Assembly (NCBI RefSeq): GCF_040807025.1
Contig: NC_090956.1
Span: 2,158,517-2,222,516, forward strand
Origin: Struthio camelus
Lineage: Eukaryota; Chordata; Aves; Struthioniformes; Struthionidae
Direction: 5' to 3'
DNA length: 64,000 nucleotides
Below the pieces are notes generated by a model. The model had not been told where the DNA came from. It made no database searches and worked only from the letters and a program-made list of their open reading frames with translations. The translations under genes and the position numbers were made by a program. How positions within the stretch are numbered: the first letter of the stretch is position 1; each line of letters begins with the position of its first letter. Positions 36,417 to 46,569 of the stretch are shown in pieces.

Positions 36417-36990
36417 CGCCGACGGCACCGGCGCTGCAAGGGGAGAAAGCGGTCGTCGCCGCCGCGCTGCAGCGACTGCCCGCGGGACGCGCCGGGGGCC
36501 GGCGGAGGGCCGGCGAGGCGAGGGGAACGACGCGCACCGGCTCTTCTCGGCAAACCCTCGCGGCTCCTGGCACGACGCGCCGCCGAGCCCAGAAAAGCGC
36601 TCTTCGACTCCTCTAAACTCTTGTTTAACCGACGTTTGTTTGGCCCTCGCTGACGGCCTTGCATTGCCCTGAAACCCAAAAACCGGATTCGCCCTCCCGG
36701 TTCAGCCGGAGGATGCTCTGGGAGCAAGGGCTCCGCCGCTCTTCCGCGCGCTTGGCCGCCGCCGATTAATTGCAGGCTGCCCGGCAGCCGCCTCCGGCTC
36801 CGCTGACGTGACCACCTGCTTCGCGCTTGGCTTCGCGTTTGCACCAGCCGAGTGTTACCGCCACGTCGGCCACGCGGACGCCCCGGAGAGGGGCAGAAAA
36901 AAAAAAGCCCTGGGCCGGCCCCAGCTCAGGGCGCCTGGCCGCCGCGTACCGCCGCTCCCGCTTCCCTGCGCTTTACAAGCCAACAAATTA
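35000..36990 (-). promoter_or_regulatory. CpG island over the TEX2-like 5' end
   Basis: Very CpG-rich sequence across the first coding exons and about 500 bp upstream. The acceptor at 36434 (CTTTCTCCCCTTGCAG on the minus strand) shows that the transcription start lies further upstream, but no TATA box or first exon could be fixed. An A10/G14-type homopolymer pair at 36990-37013 marks the outer edge. Confidence 0.5.
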
Positions 36991-37019
36991 AAAAAAAAAG
37001 GGGGGGGGGGGGAGAAAAA

Positions 37020-39590
37020 GACCGTTTCCCGAGAGACCGTTAGCACAGTGGAAGACGAAGATAATAATAGGCTGGGCGTGCACGGGAGCTTTCAGCCGGC
37101 GGGACGGCGAGCGCCGCGGGGGCTATCCGCACACTGCCGCAACGCAGCTGCCTCCGGGGAGCGTGGGCGGCCGCTGCGGGCGCCGGCGCACCTGCGAGCG
37201 GGCACGGCGAGCACCCGGCGCCCCAAGCCGCCCTCGTTGCCCGCGCGCTTCCCGCACCTCTGTCCCGCTCCCGCCGAGCGCGTCGCAGCCCTGCCGGCGG
37301 GCGTCTTTGCTCTTGGTAGGAGAAGATGAAGGTGCTCACAAGCATTTTCATAAAGCGTTTGGGCTAGCCAGGTGGACGAGGGATGGACCCCGCTGCCGGG
37401 GCTTCGGAGGTGCCAGCGTACGGCTCCGGTGGGATGGTCTCCACATGCTCCGCACTGCACCTTCCCCGCTGAGCGCTGCAAGCCCGGGGCCCCAAATGTG
37501 CCCCAAAACTGGGCGTTGCAAGCTCGGCGCCCCGAAGGTGCGAGGCCAGTGCCCCGTTGCAGTGCCCCAAGCGGGGGGAGACACAAAAGTGCTAGCTGCT
37601 ACTGAGGAGTCACAGGCTGCTCTTGGAAACACCTTAGCTATGAAGGTCACGGAAAGACCCTCAACTGGAGCCGATCTTCTAATTTCCGGACCCTGCTCTA
37701 AGGCCAGGTTCGATTCAGGAATCTGACTTGACCCGACACAGAAACGGAGACAAACCGCATCTGAGACGGTCCAGTGCCTTTGAGCATCTCCCCCAACAAC
37801 CCTCCTTCAAACGCCCGAGGCTGCAGGAGCCGCCGGCGGGGATCATTTGAATTAACGCCCCCGATGGTAATTCAAGCCAACAGGCGACACTTCCAAAGGC
37901 AACGGCGCCATCCGGCAAAGCGAGGTGTCACCACGCTGGAGTCCGCCCAACGAGGGCTCGGCACAGATCGCTCCCGGGGAGCCAGTGCCAAACTGCCGGT
38001 TGCTTTTGTTGTGAAATCAGAGAGACCTAATCGAAAAATGAATTTCCAGCTGCCCTGCTCAGTCAGATCGACCTGCCGGCGGCTGCTGGAAAAGGGCTGG
38101 CGCTGCTCGTGGGGACCGTGGCAAAGCCGCCTCTCGAAGAGCGGCTCCTCTCGCCCAGCCAACCAGCCCAGGATCCCGATGCAGAAACCCGGCGCTTGGC
38201 TGATCTGCACTGGCAGGAAACCTGCCCCCGGAGGCCGTCGGAGCCTTCCCGACAGCCCGCTCCTTGCATCTCCGCGGAGCACGAGGGAAGAGTGCGGCGA
38301 CACGGCGCGTCCTCGCCCCCGGCCGCCCCGGCGCGCCGCAGCATCGAACCTGCGGAGCCCGGCCGAGACGAACGCTCGACCTAATTTCGAAGCGCCCGGC
38401 CGCTCGGGCCGCGTCCTGGACGCGACCTGCCAAATGTCACACGTGGGCTCTGCTCCCTGGAGAGGCTGAGAGCAGCGGGACGGAGCCGAGCTCCGCGCCG
38501 GGGCTCGCGTTAGGGACCGAGGACCCGTGCAAGCTCTGTGCCGGGGCCGCAGGGCTCCCAGGCGCGAAGGGGCGCGAGCGGGGCCGGCTCCCGGCAGAGT
38601 CGCTGCAGATCGCCGGCGTTTTCGCTGCTGCATTAAGGAACACGCAATTTCACTTAAAGCCCGTGACCAGCTTTGAGTCATCCCGGAGCCCTCAGATAAA
38701 ACTAGGGAAGCAATGACTCGCAGTGCCTGACGGAGAAGGACGCGGCACGCACAGCACCTCGCCGCGCGGGGCCCGCCGCGGCGCCGCTGTCTCCTGCTCC
38801 CACGGCTCACCCTCAACGCAAAGGGCCGGCGCGGGGTCCGGCGCGGGGAGCAGGCCCCCGGGCGCCCCGAGACCCCCCACCAGCCCCGGGCAGGGCCGCG
38901 TGGCCTCGCTGCATCCCGGGGAGGCCGAGCGCCCGTGGGGACGGTCCCCAGGGTGCGGGTGGCACCCTGACTCACGGCACACCCGCCGCTGTGCCGGAGC
39001 CTGGCCGGGGCGGTGGGACGGGGCACGCCGGCGGCAGGCCTTGCCCCCGGGTCTCTCCCCCCCAGCTCTCTGCCTCTGCAAACTCTTCGCCCTGTGGGAG
39101 CATGTCGGGGCCCCCCGCTCCCAGCCCTGCCGCTCTCTGGCCAGGGCCCTGCTGAGGCCGCCCAGCTCACGGCATGGATGGGTGCTGGGGCAGCGCCGCG
39201 GAAGGGCACGGGGGCTCCCCCGGCCCCGCGGGTCGCCCTGCAGCACCGGTACCTGGGCCAGAGCTGGGGCAGCGCCGGCGCCGCCGGGGAAGGGCCGGTC
39301 CCGGGGCTGGAGAAGGACGAGCGGAGCCGGCGCCGCCGGAGCGGGGGCCGGGGCCGGGGCCGGGGCCGGAGAAGGAGGCTGGTGCCGGTGCCGAAGAAGG
39401 AGGCTGGTGCCGGGGTCGGACTTGGAGAGCCGGTGCTGGTCTTAGTCCCGGTGCTGGGGGAGGAGGGTCGGTGCCGGTACCGGATTCGGGGGGGGCGGTC
39501 CCGGTGCCGGTGTTGCTGCCGGTGCCGGTGCTGGAGGAGAACCGGGGCCGGTCGCGGCGAAGCGGGGCGGGGGTCGGGCTGCGCTCCCCC
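37020..39590. other. GC-rich intergenic region, no gene recognised
   Basis: Long open frames occur on both strands only because stops are rare in this GC-rich sequence; none resembles a known protein. 37440-37570 holds a loose repeat of GCAAGC(C/T)CGGGGCCCC-type words. 39345-39540 holds GGGGCC/GGTGCCGG-rich short repeats. Confidence 0.5.
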
Positions 39591-39629
39591 CGCTCCAGCC
39601 CGCGGTGCCGGAGCATCCGCAGCACCGTG

Positions 39630-39970
39630 CGGGCCCCGCTCCGCCCCGCTCCCCCCGCGCACCGCCCCGCGCACCGCCCCGCGCACCGCCCCGTGCAGCC
39701 CCCGCTCCCCCCGCGCAGCCCCGCTCCCCCCGCACCGCCCCGCGCAGCCCCCGCTCCCCCCCCACGCACCGCCCCACTCCCCCCGCGCAGCCCCCGCTCC
39801 CCCCGCGCAGCCCCCGCTCCCCCCGCGCACCGCCCCACTCCCCCCGTGCAGCCCCCGCTCCCCCCGCGCAGCCCCCGCTCCCCCTGCGCAGCCCCTGTTC
39901 CCCCCGTGCAGCCCCCGCTCCCCCCGCGCAGCCCCCGCTCCCCCCGCGCACCGCTCCGCGCAGCCCCGCA
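39630..39970. repeat. C-rich 19-bp minisatellite (CCCCGCTCCCCCCGCGCAG)
   Basis: A 19-bp unit is repeated many times, sometimes broken by CACCGCCC modules. The plus strand is almost free of A and very C rich, so the minus strand is G rich and could form quadruplexes. A GGGGCC tract at 39345-39375 lies just upstream on the opposite skew. Confidence 0.85.
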
Positions 39971-41600
39971 GCCGCGATGCTCGGGGCAGGGCTCGGTCCC
40001 GGCCGGGGACACGGCACAGAAAGGCCCCGGCCGGGCTCCAGGGCCCAAAGCCAGCCTGGGGCCGGGGGGCGCCTCGCTGCATTGCCACCTCCGTCCCCTC
40101 CTATCCAGCTCCGTGAGACCGGGGGCCGGGGCACCTGGCGCGTGGCCCCTCGCCGTGGCTGCCCACCCCGGCACGCTGCCCCCGGCACGCCATCCACGCT
40201 GCCTGCCGCACCGGCGGGTCGGGAGCGTGACTTCCCACGTGCCACGATCACTTGAAAAATCTCTCATAACAGTATCTCTGTTAACTTTGCCTTCTACAAC
40301 ATTTTTAGGATGCCCTGCCTGACGGGAGGGGTGTCTGCGCCCACAAGCGGGCATGGATTTTCCCGGGGACCCTGCTTGTCCCATGGAGACGCAAGCGATG
40401 GAGGCTTCCCTGGGGCTCAGTGCTGATCCGATTGGACTCAGGGACTGAGGACACACATGGCTCAGGCCCTCCGGGGACCGCACCGGCCACGACGCCCGCG
40501 GGGATGCCTTTGGGGCCATCTCCCGGGGCACCCACCGGGACCCTCACGTGAACTGCTGGGATCCTTTGGGGCGGTGGGCTGGTTTCGCAGTTGGCAACGT
40601 GCTCCTCTCGGCCCAGCCAGCTCAGTGCAGCGTAAGGGGTCCGGAGCGTCCCCGCGGTGCCTGCCGGACACAGGGGACACGGCGCTGCAGGAGACACCGA
40701 GCGGGCTCCCGCAGCCAGGCCTGTCACGCTCCCCAGCCGGCACAAGAGCCAATGCGGTCTGTGGATTAACATGATAATCTCCTTTACAAACCTATAAACG
40801 CCTTGGGAGGTGGCCCCCGCGACGGAAGGAGAGCCCACCGAGAGCGGGAGGCCCAGGCAGGGAGCCGGAGCTCCCAGGGAGGCAGGACCCAGGCAGAGCT
40901 AATGAGGAAATGACATTTTGGGTGCAGGCTCTCGAAAGAAATGAGTTACTTCTATGTAACACTTTTGCAAGTGGTTTGCTTGCTTTTGAGAGTACCAACA
41001 AAAATGGAACCAGTTCCTCCCTCCCATATCTGACTGATTTTGCTTTCAGAGCTGCCCATTTCTCAGTTTTTGGATGTCAGCTGTTTGCTTCGGTAGTTCA
41101 GAAGGAATTTTGCTGTTGCTCGAAAGCTTAGAAAGGAGGAGAGTGTTTGGGGAAAGCCTTAGTTTATGCAACATGTTTCTGCACCGACCCGGCGCTCACA
41201 AAGGCGTGCGCGTATCCCTGAAGACACGAAGGAAGGCTCCTGCTCCAGATAAATCCCACGTCTTTGCCAGCGGTGGGGCAGGAGTTGCTGGTGTGGGCAC
41301 AGCCTCCCGTCTCCCCGCACGCAGGTCAGGAGTGAACCGTCACGCGGGTTGATGATCGGCCTCCTGGCAAGCGCTGAAGGCAACACGCGAGGGCAACCAA
41401 GGGTCCCATTTCCTTAAAATAGCTTTTAATGCTAAGGTGACACTTGCCCCGCTCCCGGCCTGGCGGGCGGCTCTCAGCGCGGCAGCTGGGATTAGAGCTG
41501 TAGCTGGGATTAGCAGAGCAGGTATAAAACGGCGCTGGCACACTTTGAGAGGTGCTTATCGGGGCTTTCTCTGCAGTTTTGGAGAGGGAGCCGTCGCGTT
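39971..41600. other. Intergenic region with an AT-rich island at about 40900-41130
   Basis: No gene was recognised. GC content drops sharply at 40900-41130, suggesting either a relic or a conserved non-coding element. Sequence either side is GC rich without a plausible exon. Confidence 0.4.
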
Positions 41601-42560
41601 GCTGGCAGACGCGTCCCAGAGGCAGCAGCGTGACAGCGCTCTGGCCGCACGGCGGCCGGGCAGAGCCGAGCCTCCCAGACCACCCGCGCCGGGATCCTTC
41701 CCGGAGCGGGGCCCAGGCGCTTGCCAGCCTCCCCACGGCCAAACCAGCCCGCTCTCAGCCCCCCCGTCCCCGTCCAGCGCGCCCCGGCCTCCACACGCTG
41801 GCCGCTTCTGGGGCAGAGGTGGTTTCTGCCCTGCTCGTTCCCGTGTCCTGCCGATGTCGCCGGGTCCCGGAGGGGCCGGGCAGGGAACTGCCGGCTGGTT
41901 TGGGCCGGGAAGGACCCGCGGGGGCTCCTGGCGCAGCGCCGGGCCCGAAGCAGGGCCGGGGAGCGCGGGGCGGCGGGGGGACGGGCACGCAGCGAGCGCG
42001 GCGCCTCCGGCGGGAAGGACGGAGACGTTTCCAGCCCCTTCGAGGGGACGCGCGAGGTCGCGACGTGCGAGACGGCAACTTGGGGACATCCCAAGGCGGC
42101 GAGCAGACGGCGGCGGCGGCCGGCCTCGCCCCGCTCCCCAGCGAGCCCCTTCGGCACAGCCCCCTCCCCCCCGCGCCGTGTCCCCCCAGGGCGGCCGCCC
42201 CGCTGTCGTCGGCGACCCCCGCGGACGGCACAAAGCCGCCGCCGGCGCCACCGCGGCGGCGGGAGCGGCGCCGCCTCCGTCCCGGCCCCGCCGCGGCCGC
42301 GCCGGCACCACGGCGCCACCTGGCGGGGGCGGGGCGCGCCGGCGGCGGGGGCGGGGCCTGGGCGAGGGCGTGTCCTGGGCGGGGCCTGGGGAGGGGCGGA
42401 GCCTATCCGGGCCGGGGCCGGAGCCGGTCGGCGGGGCGCAGCCATGTCCTTCTGCGCTTTTTTCGGCGGCGAGGTGTTCAAGAGCCACTTCGAGCCGGGT
42501 GAGCCGCCCCGGGGGAGCCCTGGGAGGGCGGGTTGTAGGGCCGGGAGGGGGCAGGAGGGA
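41600..42560 (+). promoter_or_regulatory. MSRB1 CpG-island promoter
   Basis: Extreme CpG density reaches into MSRB1 exon 1. GC boxes (GGGGCGGGGC, GGGGCGGAGCC) lie at about 42325-42415, 30-120 bp before the ATG. No TATA box was seen. Confidence 0.6.
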
Positions 42561-44874
42561 GGGTTTCCCCCACCGTGGGGTCCGGGGGGGCCCCCAAGGG
42601 CGCCGGGGGGGGGTAATGTCCCCCCCGGGGTCTGTAGGGAAGCCGTGTAGGGCCAGGATGGGCTCTGGTTGGGGGTAATGTCCCCCCCGGGGTCTGTAGG
42701 GAAGCCGTGTAGGGCCAGGATGGGCTCTGGTTGGGGGTAATGTCCCCCCCGGGGTCTGTAGGGAAGCCGTGTAGGGCCAGGATGGGCTCTGGTTGGGGGT
42801 AATGTCCCCCCTGGGGTCTGTAGGGAAGCCGTGTAGGGCCAGGATGGGCTCTGGTTGGGGGTAATGTCCCCCCCGGGGTCTGTAGGGAAGCCGTGTAGGG
42901 CCAGGATGGGCTCTGGTTGGGGGTAATGTCCCCCCCGGGGTCTGTAGGGAAGCCGTGTAGGGCCAGGATGGGCTCTGGTGGGGACCAGAGGGTGCTGCCC
43001 GACCCCCCCCCCCCCCCCCCCCCCGGCCAGGTTGCAGGGTGTGGGAGAGCTCCTGTCTATAAAGGGGGGAATTCCCCTATAGGGGCTGGTTTGACGGGGT
43101 TCCATGCTATAGGGCCTGGGCTGCAGAGGAGTCCCCTACAGGGGCTGCACGTCCTGCCCCAGGTCCCTAAGGGCCCAGCTCGTCTCCCTGGCCCTTCGGG
43201 CTTGGCAGCGGGAGCTCAGAGTCCGCCTCCCGGCTGGCCCGTGGCCGAGCCACGGGATAAAGTCCAGCACGCACAGACGTACCTCTGTCCGCCTGTCCCG
43301 CTGCCGCATCCCTCATCGCCAGCAATCGCGGCGCGCCGCTGCCCGGGGCTCTGCAGTCGAGCCCGGCTGGGGAGCTGCCACCTGGACTTACCCCTTTCCT
43401 GTCGCTGCCTGCAGGCATTTACGTGTGCGCCAAATGCGGCTACGAGCTCTTCTCCAGCCGTGCCAAGTACGAGCATTCGTCTCCGTGGCCAGCCTTCACT
43501 GAGACCATCCATGAAGACAGCGTGTCCAAGTACAAGGAGCGGCCAGGAGCTTTAAAGGTGCTGAGTCTAAAATGCTTGGAAAAAATAACACAAAAGCACA
43601 GCCCTTTTCTCACAGGAAGCTCTCTGACTGGCCTCTCTTGAGAGAGGCTGCTTATGATCTGACTCTCCTTGTGTTTCTAGGTATCTTGCGGCAAGTGTGG
43701 CAATGGGCTAGGCCATGAATTTCTCAATGACGGGCCAAAGAGGGGGCAGTCCCGTTTCTGAATATTTAGCAGCTCGCTGAAGTTCATCCCTAAAGGTGAG
43801 GGCTGCACTGCAATCGTTTTTTATGCTCTTTGGCTTGGCTAAGCGCTCCCACGATTGTCACAGTTGGAGCGAGGATGTCCTGTACCAAGCTCAGGCACAG
43901 GGATTCCCCCGGGAGCACCTTTATCCAGCCTTTCTGAGCTTCCTCTTCTTCCCCACGTAGCAGAACAGCCCTAATCTGGGATGTGGCTGCCCTGAACACC
44001 GCTGCAAAAAACACTGGAATGGTCATAAGATAAGTCAAACGAAAAAGCGAGGAGAAATGCTTCCCCAGGGCTGGGTCTTACTCCCACTGAGGCTGCTGAG
44101 ACTTTCAGATCAGTCAGATTAGGACCAGGCACAAGGGAGAGAGTGTTACGTTCATGAACTTGTGCCCTTGTCCACGTGGTCATCCTTTTGGGGGGTTGCT
44201 GATGGCTGGGCCACGCTGTGTATAACGTGCTATTTTCCTCTGAACGTAGCTGGCGGTTCAGATAAGCCGAGGAACCACTTAAATCCTAAACAAATCCCTC
44301 ATGCTTCAGTCTAGTCAGCTGGCGACCCTGTCAGGGATATTTGACCTACCAAGTTAAAATGCAGAGTGTGCTGCAAGCGCGCAGCCCCTCCTGGATGCTG
44401 CTGCAGGCCTGCAAGTGTCAGAGGAGCAGCTGAACATCAGAGGTCTTCAGCTGATCCTGCAAGGCAAGGGCGGAGAGTTCCTGAATTGACATACACATGA
44501 CTGGGAGGATTTGCTGCTTCATTCCCCACAGAAATCACGTGGGAGGTTTGAATATTGCATCTGCTTTACAGATAGGGAACAGATCTACTGGGAAGGGAAG
44601 AGCTTCTCTCTCTTGTGGTTATTATGCTATTTTCTTTCCCCAGAGACAGAAGAAGGCTTTGGGGAGCCTTGTTTGAGTACAGAGCAGCACCAAAGCCATA
44701 TATCTTGCAGCCCTACTTACCGGACTGTAACTCTTGTGAAATATTAGCTGCATGTAGCCAAATGACTGTATAAAATAGGCTGGGAGTTCTGGAGCAAGAA
44801 ATGTGAACCCTGATTTTTTTTTTTTTTTCCCTCTCCTTCTTTTAGGCAAAGCCGAGGACCTGAAGGAGAAGTAA
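42444..44874 (+). CDS. MSRB1: MSRB1, selenoprotein methionine-R-sulfoxide reductase
   Basis: Reduces the R form of methionine sulfoxide in cytosol and nucleus, including on actin. Exons: 42444-42498, 43415-43557, 43681-43795, 44846-44874. They give 342 nt and 113 residues including selenocysteine, against 116 in human. The protein starts [19 protein letters not shown]. The first zinc-binding CxxC is in CAKCGYELF and the second in [12 protein letters not shown]. The catalytic residue is encoded by an in-frame TGA (43759-43761) inside [17 protein letters not shown], Sec about residue 93. The frame stays open and conserved past the TGA to TAA at 44872-44874. The SECIS element at 45541-45608 supports recoding. 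The ATG context is GCAGCCATGT. Intron 1 carries a minisatellite. Confidence 0.97.
42611..42980. repeat. 62-bp minisatellite, six copies, in MSRB1 intron 1
   Basis: The TAATGTCCCCC word recurs at exact 62-bp steps (42614, 42676, 42738, 42800, 42862, 42924). The copies are nearly identical, with one T for C change in the fourth. Homogeneity suggests recent expansion and likely length polymorphism. Confidence 0.95.
43003..43024. repeat. Poly(C) run of 22 bases
   Basis: Uninterrupted C tract directly after the 62-bp array, in MSRB1 intron 1. Its length may be an assembly estimate. Confidence 0.9.
43759..43761 (+). other. UGA selenocysteine codon of MSRB1
   Basis: The TGA follows CGT TTC (RF) and precedes ATA TTT AGC (IFS), the invariant RFUIFS active-site context of MSRB1. 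Standard gene callers would stop here or drop the exon. Confidence 0.95.
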
Positions 44875-45540
44875 GCGAGCTACTCTACTTGGCACACTGT
44901 TCTTCAGCTGATTCTGAGCTCACGCTTTGGGATGGACTGTTGGGTCAATAGGGCACTCGGAGCGAGAGAAAGCCTGAAGAAGAGAAGCTACTGATTTCTC
45001 AAGGCCAGTTCTCTCCTCGGAGATGCTCTGATTCTGGGTGCGGGGGGGAGAGCTGTGGCAGGGGAGCATTGGGGAGGGGAGGGAAAAACGTGGTTGCTGG
45101 AGCTCTGCACTTGCTTGGGTGGTGGAGCTCTGCACTTGCTTGGGTGGTGGGTTGTATGACCTATGTCTGAGGTTATTTCACGTGAGTTGGACTAACGCAA
45201 ATGCTGCAGCTCCTCATCTTACCTGCCCTTACCGTGTTTCAGCCGTCTGTTCCCTGAAACATCCTTGCCTCTGCCAGTATCAGCTATTAGGGAATCCTTT
45301 CTGGTTTTGTCCCCTTGAAAGTGGCACGTGTGCCTGCAGTCCTGGCTCTGCTGAGCTCTGTGGCAGTTCTGCTATCGAAAGCAGCAGAGCCAGGACTCCC
45401 TCAAACCCACTGCCCAGAGGGGCAGTTTCTGATTTGTCACCAACTGCAATCCAGAGTTGCTCCACTGCTGTTTCCAGGGAGTAACACTGGATTAACAGAG
45501 ATCAGAGTCTGGGTTAATCTCTGGGTGCTCTTCTGGGCTG

Positions 45541-45608
45541 GGATCATGGTATGAATTGCCCTATGTAAACCCTTCCAGGATGCTAGGGCAAGGATGATTT
45601 TATGATCC
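45541..45608 (+). promoter_or_regulatory. SECIS element (type II) in the MSRB1 3' UTR
   Basis: Outer helix: GGATCAT (45541-45547) pairs perfectly with ATGATCC (45602-45608). The core ATGA is at 45551-45554. Inner helix: TTGCCCTA (45556-45563) pairs perfectly with TAGGGCAA (45584-45591). AAA at 45567-45569 lies 12 nt after the ATGA, the expected spacing. The mini-stem CCT/AGG after the AAA makes it type II. GGATGAT directly after the inner helix supplies the GA half of the kink-turn quartet. It lies about 670 nt after the stop and recruits SECISBP2 and EFSEC. Confidence 0.9.
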
Positions 45609-46542
45609 TGCTAGACAAAATCCAGGTATTTTACCCTTTTACCATGTCTTGCACACAGCAGAGAGAGTTCTAGATTTATTGTGTTCTCTGGGCTTGATTC
45701 TGGCCTTGCCTCACAACAGATTTATTACTGTGTGACCACACTCCAGTGGTGTTAACGGTTCCTCCTTGCTTACACTGGTGCAAGGAAGACCAGAATCAGG
45801 CTCACTAACTGCAACTTGCATAACTCAGGCTTTAGGGATCACGTATTTGAATTTCCTTTGCACTTGGAAGGGCTATGACATTGATTTCTCCTTAATTCAG
45901 AGTCTGAATTTTGGCTTTCCCTAGCTGCCCGCATTTGCTCACTGGCCAGAAATCAAATTCTCCTCTTTGAAATCAATACAAAAGGATATAGTACCAGAGC
46001 CCCAGGACATTCTCTGCTCTTCCCTGGGTCTTTTGTCCTGTTCCTTGTTTGGGGCTAGACCTTCTGCTCTGTCACTGAGCATAAACCTATACTCTGGGAC
46101 TGGCAATGGAGCAAGGCCTCAGTAGAGCTCCATCCTGCTGCTCTACTGGTAGGCAAAATTCCCCTCAAAGTCTGCTGTGGAGGAATGAACCTTGCAAACA
46201 AGCAGGATCTGACCCCTCAGTAGACCTGGTATTCGGTTACAGACATGCACAAATGGGTGGCGAACCCCCGACCCGTTGGTCGGCACGGCAAGCCTTTTAC
46301 TTACCTGTGGGTCCAGAATTACAACCGCAGTGCAACGCGTGGATGGCTTTGTAAAGCCATGCTGCCCGCAATGTTATGGTTCAGCTGCACTCAGGGGCAC
46401 TTTATAGGCTTTTCTCTTCCTGCATTTTTGCCTCCTCAAACTTCATCTGGGCTGGAGGTCACGAGGACACTGACAAACAGTGCAACACACCAGCTCATCA
46501 CCTGGCGTTCACTGCTCATCTTGTACCTCTTTAAATACTGAA

Positions 46543-46548
46543 AATAAA
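46543..46548 (+). terminator. Candidate MSRB1 polyadenylation signal AATAAA
   Basis: First good AATAAA downstream of the SECIS. It gives a 3' UTR of about 1.7 kb (44875 to about 46570). Confidence 0.6.
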
Positions 46549-46569
46549 CCACTGATTCACTGTGTCAGA

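Noticed and set aside
37872-40088. Very long minus-strand open frame over CpG-rich and minisatellite DNA
   Set aside because: Composition is low complexity (Gly/Ala/Arg/Pro), other frames are equally open, and there is no family match or splice logic. It is a chance frame.
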